Notes under the pieces: generated by a model
Told to the model about the DNA's origin: nothing
The model's input: only the letters and a program-made list of their open reading frames with translations
Database searches by the model: none
Shown here: in pieces, positions 59,858 to 64,000 of the stretch
How the letters are laid out: each line of letters opens with the position of its first letter
Numbering within the stretch: position 1 is the stretch's first letter
Origin: KACC-23026 sp963829575
GTDB lineage: Bacteria > Bacillota > Bacilli > Bacillales > Sporolactobacillaceae
Direction: 5' to 3'
Assembly (NCBI GenBank): GCA_963829575.1
Contig: CAWHJF010000012.1
Location: forward strand, 372,001 to 436,000
Length of the DNA stretch: 64,000 bases
Program-made: the position numbers and the translations under genes

Positions 59858-60475
59858 ATGTTGTCATTTATCGCAATGGTACTTTTACTATTCATCATTC
59901 CCGGTCCCGCGGTTCTCTTGACGGTCTCACAAACGATAAAAGGTGGAAGACAGGTCGGCATTCGGACGGGTGCGGGGATTGCGGTTGGGGATCTCATTCA
60001 TACACTTGCTGCTGTTCTCGGACTTTCGGCGATTCTGATGACCTCAGCTATTGCCTTTGAGATGGTGAAATATCTTGGGGCCGCCTATCTTATATATTTG
60101 GGGATTCGATCTTTCTTAGAAAAGGTGCAGGGTGACACGGCTCATAAGGAGCCTAACCAAACAGGGCGCGTTCTTTCTTTTTATCAATCTACTGTGGTGG
60201 AATTAATGAATCCAAAGACGGCACTCTTTTTCTTAGCTTTTCTCCCTCAATTTGTTCATAAAGGTGGACAACCCATCACACTTCAACTGTTGATTCTGGG
60301 ATTGACTTTTGTTGTAATGGGCTTTCTATATACGACAGGCTTGGCCTTTACAATCAGCAAGTTTGGCAAACTATCGTTTCCAGGTAAAGACTTTTTAAGC
60401 CGCTATCAGGGAAAGATTGTTGGAACGGTTTTTATTGGCCTTGCTTTAAAACTTACTTTTCAAACTCAAAAATAA
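59858..60475 (+). CDS. LysE-family amino acid exporter (RhtB type)
   Basis: A 205-residue membrane protein with six hydrophobic segments. IPGPAVLLTVSQTIKGGRQVGIRTGAG-type N-terminal motif (G-P broken helix), AAYLIYLGIRSF, and VVELMNPKTALFFLAFLPQFV are the LysE/RhtB signatures. The exported amino acid cannot be told. GGAGG lies eight bases before the ATG. Single gene with its own terminator. Confidence 0.9.
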   Translation: MLSFIAMVLLLFIIPGPAVLLTVSQTIKGGRQVGIRTGAGIAVGDLIHTLAAVLGLSAILMTSAIAFEMVKYLGAAYLIYLGIRSFLEKVQGDTAHKEPNQTGRVLSFYQSTVVELMNPKTALFFLAFLPQFVHKGGQPITLQLLILGLTFVVMGFLYTTGLAFTISKFGKLSFPGKDFLSRYQGKIVGTVFIGLALKLTFQTQK

Positions 60476-60477
60476 AA

Positions 60478-60515
60478 GGAGTCGTCCTCAGTTCGAGGAA
60501 CGGCTCCTTTTTGTA
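60478..60515 (+). terminator. Terminator after the LysE gene
   Basis: GGAGTCGT-CCTC pairs with GAGG-AACGGCTCC around a five-base loop, then TTTTTG. Confidence 0.85.
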
Positions 60516-60534
60516 ACTCGGCGTTTATTGAGAG

Positions 60535-60930
60535 TCAGTCGACTTGATAGCCGGCTTCTTTCCAAGCGGTTGTGCCACCTTCAATGAAAGAGACGTTTTC
60601 AAAACCCATCGTTTTCAAGATATAAGCACCAAGTGCGGCTTGTCCACCGGCACCACAAGTAATGATAACGGGTCTTGTGCGATCGGCCAAATCGGCATCA
60701 CGCATGTGTTCTGGAAGCTCGAGATCTGCGCGAATTGGCAACATTCCAAGTGAGATATTCTTACTACTTGGGATTAAACCACAAGCGCCAGCGTCTTTCG
60801 CATCTTGTACGTCAATGACAAGCGTACTAGGGTTAGCTTCCATTTTTGCTTTTGCATCTGAAGAAGTAATACCAGGTACATTATCACGTGCTTTTCCGAC
60901 CATTTCAAGAAAAGTTACACCTTTTGCCAT
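60535..60930 (-). CDS. Rhodanese-like domain protein
   Basis: A 131-residue single-domain sulfurtransferase. LVIDVQDAKDAGACGLIPSS opens the fold; the active-site loop is VIITCGAGGQAALGAYILK with the catalytic Cys, and the end is FIEGGTTAWKEAGY as in rhodaneses. The active loop CGAGGQA is unlike the classical CxxGxR, so donor/acceptor specificity is unknown. ATG 60930 has GGAGG ten bases upstream; an upstream TTG is unsupported. Confidence 0.88.
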   Translation of the reverse strand: MAKGVTFLEMVGKARDNVPGITSSDAKAKMEANPSTLVIDVQDAKDAGACGLIPSSKNISLGMLPIRADLELPEHMRDADLADRTRPVIITCGAGGQAALGAYILKTMGFENVSFIEGGTTAWKEAGYQVD

Positions 60931-61038
60931 ATGTAAAACGCCTCCTTGTAATATTTCATTAACATAATCCATTATAACGGTTTCTATACGAATTCTTCAA
61001 TTAATCCACATGTCTAATTGGAAAAGACCCCAATTAAA

Positions 61039-61065
61039 GGGACTTCATATATAGTCTGGAGTCCC
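61039..61065 (-). terminator. Hairpin after the HAD gene
   Basis: GGGACT/AGTCCC arms around a 15-base A/T-rich loop, with a T-rich tract further on the minus strand (ending TCTTTTCC). Confidence 0.55.
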
Positions 61066-61078
61066 AAAATCCAGGCTC

Positions 61079-61918
61079 TTAGATCATTTTTTTAAGGTGA
61101 GGAATGACGTCCTGCATGGTGCGTACCACCAAGTCTGCAGAGTCCGGAGTCCCAAGGGCGTGATTGTCGATATAGATCGTCGCGCAACCTAATGGTCGAA
61201 CCGGGCGTATTTCATTGATCCAGTTGTCGCCAATGCTTAAAATTTCGTCATAGGAAACGCCGAATTGTGTGCACACCTGATCAAAGCGCTCTTTGGTCTT
61301 GACCGGTTTTTTTCCATTGAAAAGTTTCAAATCGAATACGTGGTCAATGCCTAACTTTTGAAGAAGCACTTCACTATCGTCTTCAGGACTGTTGGTCAAC
61401 ACAGTCAGTTGGAACCCGCTTTCTTTTAAGGCTTCAAGGGACTCTTTTAATTCTGGAATAGGTGTCATTTGATAGTCTGCCCCCATCATGTAAGTCCGGG
61501 TGGCGAGGAATGCCCCTTCAGCTTGACTAGGGTCTAAGCCATAATGAAGACCAATAGAGACCGGCACCCACCATAGATCCCCAATGTTTATATAATGAAT
61601 GTGGTCGAGAGTAATCGGAGCTGTGTAGAGTTCCGCGACGTCTTCCTTGGCTAACGGTTCGCCGGTCCATTTATATGCCTCTTTTACTTGATTATCCAAT
61701 TGAACGAGGATCAAATCTCGATCCACATCATAAACGCGGCCCATTTTTAAAGGATGCTTGTCCTCTTTTGCAAGCTGGTATTCGTGATCAAAACGAGCTT
61801 TATTGGAATCTGGAATCAGATCGCGAATTCTTTGGGCGTAGTAATCAAAATGATGTGTATCGGCGTATAGTGTCCCGTCCAAGTCAAACACAATAGCTTT
61901 TATTTGAGAAAGATTCAT
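61079..61918 (-). CDS. HAD-superfamily hydrolase
   Basis: A 279-residue phosphatase-like protein with the four HAD motifs: FDLDGTLYAD (I, nucleophile Asp), TVLTNSPED (II), GKKPVKTKERF (III lysine) and ILSIGDNWINEI (IV acidic). A large helical cap lies between about 25 and 165. The substrate is probably a small phosphorylated metabolite; no neighbour suggests which. The ATG follows an AGGAGG about nine bases upstream. Confidence 0.87.
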   Translation of the reverse strand: MNLSQIKAIVFDLDGTLYADTHHFDYYAQRIRDLIPDSNKARFDHEYQLAKEDKHPLKMGRVYDVDRDLILVQLDNQVKEAYKWTGEPLAKEDVAELYTAPITLDHIHYINIGDLWWVPVSIGLHYGLDPSQAEGAFLATRTYMMGADYQMTPIPELKESLEALKESGFQLTVLTNSPEDDSEVLLQKLGIDHVFDLKLFNGKKPVKTKERFDQVCTQFGVSYDEILSIGDNWINEIRPVRPLGCATIYIDNHALGTPDSADLVVRTMQDVIPHLKKMI

Positions 61919-62057
61919 CGAGAGCCTCCTGGAAATTTGGGGTTAGGATTAGCGCGTTGAACGCACTTCTATTTTAACAGAAGATGCTTTAAAGAGAACC
62001 TTGAAAGTGATACTGTAAAAAGAAGTTGACTTTAATAATAAAATTTGGGGTGCTGGA

Positions 62058-63041
62058 ATGATTCGTTTTGGAATTGTTGGAACAAATTGGATTACAGACC
62101 GATTTCTTGAGGCTGCGGCCTTCGCGCCAGAATTTAAGTTAGAAGCGGTCTACTCACGAACCGAGGAACGGGCTCATGTCTTCGCGGAAAAGTATGGGGC
62201 GACTTATACCTATACAACAATAAAAGAGTTGGCAGAAAGTGATCAAGTGGATGCCGTGTATATCGCCAGTCCCAATTCTTTTCACGCGGAACACGCGATT
62301 GAGTTGATGGCGCATGGAAAGCATATCCTTTGTGAAAAGCCGCTCGCCTCGAACATGAAAGAGGTGGATGCTATGATTGAGTCCGCCCGCGCAAATAAGG
62401 TTGTGCTAATGGAAGCGATGAAAACGACCTGTTTGCCAAACTTTAAAGCAATTCAAACGCATTTACATAAGCTTGGCCCCATCCGGCGCTATGTGGCGAA
62501 TTTCTGTAAGATTTCCTCGCGTTATGATGCGTATCGCGAGGGAACCATTTTGAATGCATTTGATCCAACCTTTTCAAATGGCTCACTCATGGACTTAGGG
62601 GTATATGGGCTATATCCAATGGTCGTCCTGTTTGGAAAGCCAAATGCGGTCATGGCAAATGGCCATCTCCTTGAGTCAGGGGTTGATGGGGCAGGGACCG
62701 TTCTCGCGCACTATGAAACGATGGAAGGACTTGTCACCCATTCTAAGATTACGGATTCCGATCTTCCGTCTGAAATTCAAGGGGAGAACGCCACGATGAG
62801 AATTGATAAAATCTCAACACCTGAGACGATTGAGATTCGCTATCGAAACGGCGAAATCGAGCGAATCTCAACGGAGACGATTTTTGATTCCATGTATTAC
62901 GAAATAGAAGAGTTTATAACCTGCATTCAGGAAGGGCGTTTGGAATCTACTAATAATACCCATGAGCATTCGCGAATGACGGTTGAAATGATGGATGAGG
63001 CTAGGAAGCAAATGGGACTTAAGTACCCAGCAGACAACTGA
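62058..63041 (+). CDS. Gfo/Idh/MocA-family oxidoreductase
   Basis: A 327-residue NAD(P)-dependent dehydrogenase: Rossmann start IRFGIVGTNWITDRFLEAAA, VYIASPNSFHAEHAIELMAHGKHILCEKPLA with the conserved Glu-Lys-Pro, and LMDLGVYGLYPMVVLFGKP (catalytic Asp-x3-His replaced here by D-L-G-V-Y). The Tyr in place of the usual His is seen in dihydrodiol-dehydrogenase-like members. Substrate unknown. GGGGTG precedes the ATG. Confidence 0.87.
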   Translation: MIRFGIVGTNWITDRFLEAAAFAPEFKLEAVYSRTEERAHVFAEKYGATYTYTTIKELAESDQVDAVYIASPNSFHAEHAIELMAHGKHILCEKPLASNMKEVDAMIESARANKVVLMEAMKTTCLPNFKAIQTHLHKLGPIRRYVANFCKISSRYDAYREGTILNAFDPTFSNGSLMDLGVYGLYPMVVLFGKPNAVMANGHLLESGVDGAGTVLAHYETMEGLVTHSKITDSDLPSEIQGENATMRIDKISTPETIEIRYRNGEIERISTETIFDSMYYEIEEFITCIQEGRLESTNNTHEHSRMTVEMMDEARKQMGLKYPADN

Positions 63042-63050
63042 AGAATAAAA

Positions 63051-63122
63051 GAAACTCAGACTTTTTTGCTAGTTTTAGAATTCCTGTTACACGAACAGGG
63101 ACTAAAGGTCTGGGTTTCTTCA
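63051..63122 (+). terminator. Long hairpin terminator after the oxidoreductase gene
   Basis: An 11-bp stem (63051-63061 with 63108-63118, one wobble) encloses a second stem CCTGTT/AACAGG (63083-63099). Confidence 0.7.
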
Positions 63123-63127
63123 CATTG

Positions 63128-63166
63128 TGTACAAACTCTACACATTTGCTTACAAAGGATTAACTT
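63128..63166 (+). promoter_or_regulatory. PhoP-box-like direct repeats
   Basis: TGTACA (63128), TACACA (63139), TTACAA (63150) and TTAACT (63160) recur at 10-11 bp spacing, as in Bacillus PhoP boxes built of TTAACA-like hexamers. A TATAAT (63197-63202) follows without a good -35, as at activator-dependent promoters. The downstream gene is a secreted phosphoesterase. Confidence 0.6.
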
Positions 63167-63246
63167 TGCCGTAATCGGTTTCTAACAGTTCTTCTCTATA
63201 ATCAGGAGTGTAATCTATTAATTCTTAATAGGGAGGAACACTTAGA

Positions 63247-64000
63247 ATGAATAAGAAATTATCCACGGCTCTAAAAGTTTTAAGCACGGCGGCACTCTGC
63301 TCGGCGTTCGCTTTCTCACCGGTGGCTCATGCAAAAGAAAAGACCTCTGATGTCAAAACATCCATTCATACAAAAGTGGTTTCACCTCAGACCGCAACAC
63401 CGATCAAGCATGTGGTCGTTATTTTTGGTGAAAACGTCTCGTTTGACCATTATTTTGGTACATATCCATACGCGCTCAATCCAAAAGGTGAGCCGCAATT
63501 TTCAGCTAAGACGCACACACCAGAAGTGAACAATTTATTGACTCCGAAAGATTACAATGGCACACAGCCTGGGATTTCAAGCATGAATCTCATTACGCAC
63601 AACCCGAACCTTGCCAACCCGGTTCGGATTGATCGATCGGAACCGATTACAGATGATATGGATCATGGGTATCATGATGAGATTGCGGGTACGGATGGCG
63701 GGAAAATGGACATGGCTGTACAGAAAACCGCGGGCACAGGTTGGCCATTCCCAGATGGTCCTGCAAATATGGTTATGAACTACTACGATGGAAACACGGT
63801 AACAGGCTTATGGAATTACGCCCAGAACTTTGCCATGAACGATAACTCTTTTGGAACGACATATGGTCCTTCGACACCAGGGGCAGTCAACCTCGTTGCA
63901 GGGGATACAACCGGTGCATCAGCATATACAGGGAACTCAACAACGGCTAATCGCCCAGGCACTTCAGGCGCTGTAGAAAATGGCGTCGATATTGGCGACC
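63247..64000 (+). CDS. Secreted phosphoesterase (phospholipase C/acid phosphatase family), 3' end beyond the window
   Basis: The first 251 codons of an exported enzyme. The signal peptide (MNKKLSTALKVLSTAALCSA, cut after AHA at about 29) is followed by the phosphoesterase-family start KHVVVIFGENVSFDHYFGTY, where E-N-x-S-F-D holds metal ligands and nucleophile-region residues. DMDHGYHDEIAG and ALNPKGEPQF-type segments agree with this family. Such enzymes release phosphate from phospholipids or phosphomonoesters. GGGAGGA precedes the ATG. PhoP-like repeats upstream suggest induction by phosphate starvation. Confidence 0.88.
   Translation, partial: MNKKLSTALKVLSTAALCSAFAFSPVAHAKEKTSDVKTSIHTKVVSPQTATPIKHVVVIFGENVSFDHYFGTYPYALNPKGEPQFSAKTHTPEVNNLLTPKDYNGTQPGISSMNLITHNPNLANPVRIDRSEPITDDMDHGYHDEIAGTDGGKMDMAVQKTAGTGWPFPDGPANMVMNYYDGNTVTGLWNYAQNFAMNDNSFGTTYGPSTPGAVNLVAGDTTGASAYTGNSTTANRPGTSGAVENGVDIGD

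Overview
The window comes from a spore-forming member of the Bacillales (Bacillota). Three things point there: strong GGAGG-type ribosome binding sites with frequent TTG and GTG starts, a CotD-like spore coat gene, and a gene content that follows Bacillus subtilis blocks (xylRAB, pxpBCA, yceCDEFGH, qoxABCD, tnrA, metIC, cysH-ylnDEF). Base composition is moderate and even. I see no rRNA, tRNA, CRISPR array, prophage or transposase gene. Both ends cut genes: a collagen-like gene on the left and a secreted phosphoesterase on the right.

Layout. 0-3 kb (minus strand): collagen-like fragment, mscL, a DUF2500 protein, ilvA. 3-6 kb (minus): 5-oxoprolinase genes pxpB-pxpC-pxpA. 6-10.4 kb: xylose genes, with a frameshifted xylR divergent from xylA and xylB. 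10.5-14.3 kb: menC-type racemase/synthase, gnd, an aldo/keto reductase. 14.3-20.3 kb: three terD paralogues, terC, yceG and telA, behind a textbook ECF-sigma promoter. 20.7-25.8 kb: rlmN and a glycine-betaine ABC transporter (binding protein, permease, ATPase). 25.9-28.7 kb: a nitrogen-control block with tnrA, two very small genes and a glutamate-synthase-like yerD, linked by two TnrA boxes. 28.8-30.1 kb: carboxylesterase and flavin reductase. 30.3-34.3 kb (minus): qoxABCD quinol oxidase plus an extra small membrane gene. 34.6-37.7 kb: an OYE-type flavin oxidoreductase and an MFS drug exporter. 38-44.4 kb: sulfate reduction and siroheme genes (cysH, cysC, sumT, sirB, sirC), then metIC behind a SAM riboswitch. 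44.7-46.8 kb: DUF1646 transporter and ketopantoate reductase. 46.8-47.1 kb: a short interspersed repeat. 47.4-49.7 kb: coiled-coil protein and putP. 50.5-53.8 kb: a GntR/ABC operon behind three copies of a palindromic operator. 53.9-64 kb: rRNA methyltransferase, an HD-GYP gene overlapping a small secreted-peptide gene, a chemoreceptor, pepT, cotD-like, a LysE exporter, rhodanese, a HAD hydrolase, an oxidoreductase, and a secreted phosphoesterase behind PhoP-like repeats.

How the genes work together. Several units form visible regulons: nitrogen limitation (TnrA boxes at 26275 and 26822), envelope stress (sigma-W-like promoter at 14322), methionine (S-box at 41780), xylose/catabolite control (cre at 7324) and phosphate (repeats at 63128). 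Several leader regions contain RNA structure that I cannot assign to a known family (cysH, DUF1646, putP, xylB, yerD).

The most unusual items are: the HD-GYP gene with an N-terminal cupin-like domain whose stop codon overlaps the start of a signal-peptide-bearing mini-gene, an arrangement like Rap-Phr; a single TnrA box placed at the activating distance for both divergent promoters; the three-way-junction RNA in the putP leader; and the triple YtrA-type operator. Four reading frames (collagen-like, xylR, ABC permease, secreted peptide) appear broken by small indels. That is either real decay or residual sequencing error, and should be settled first.
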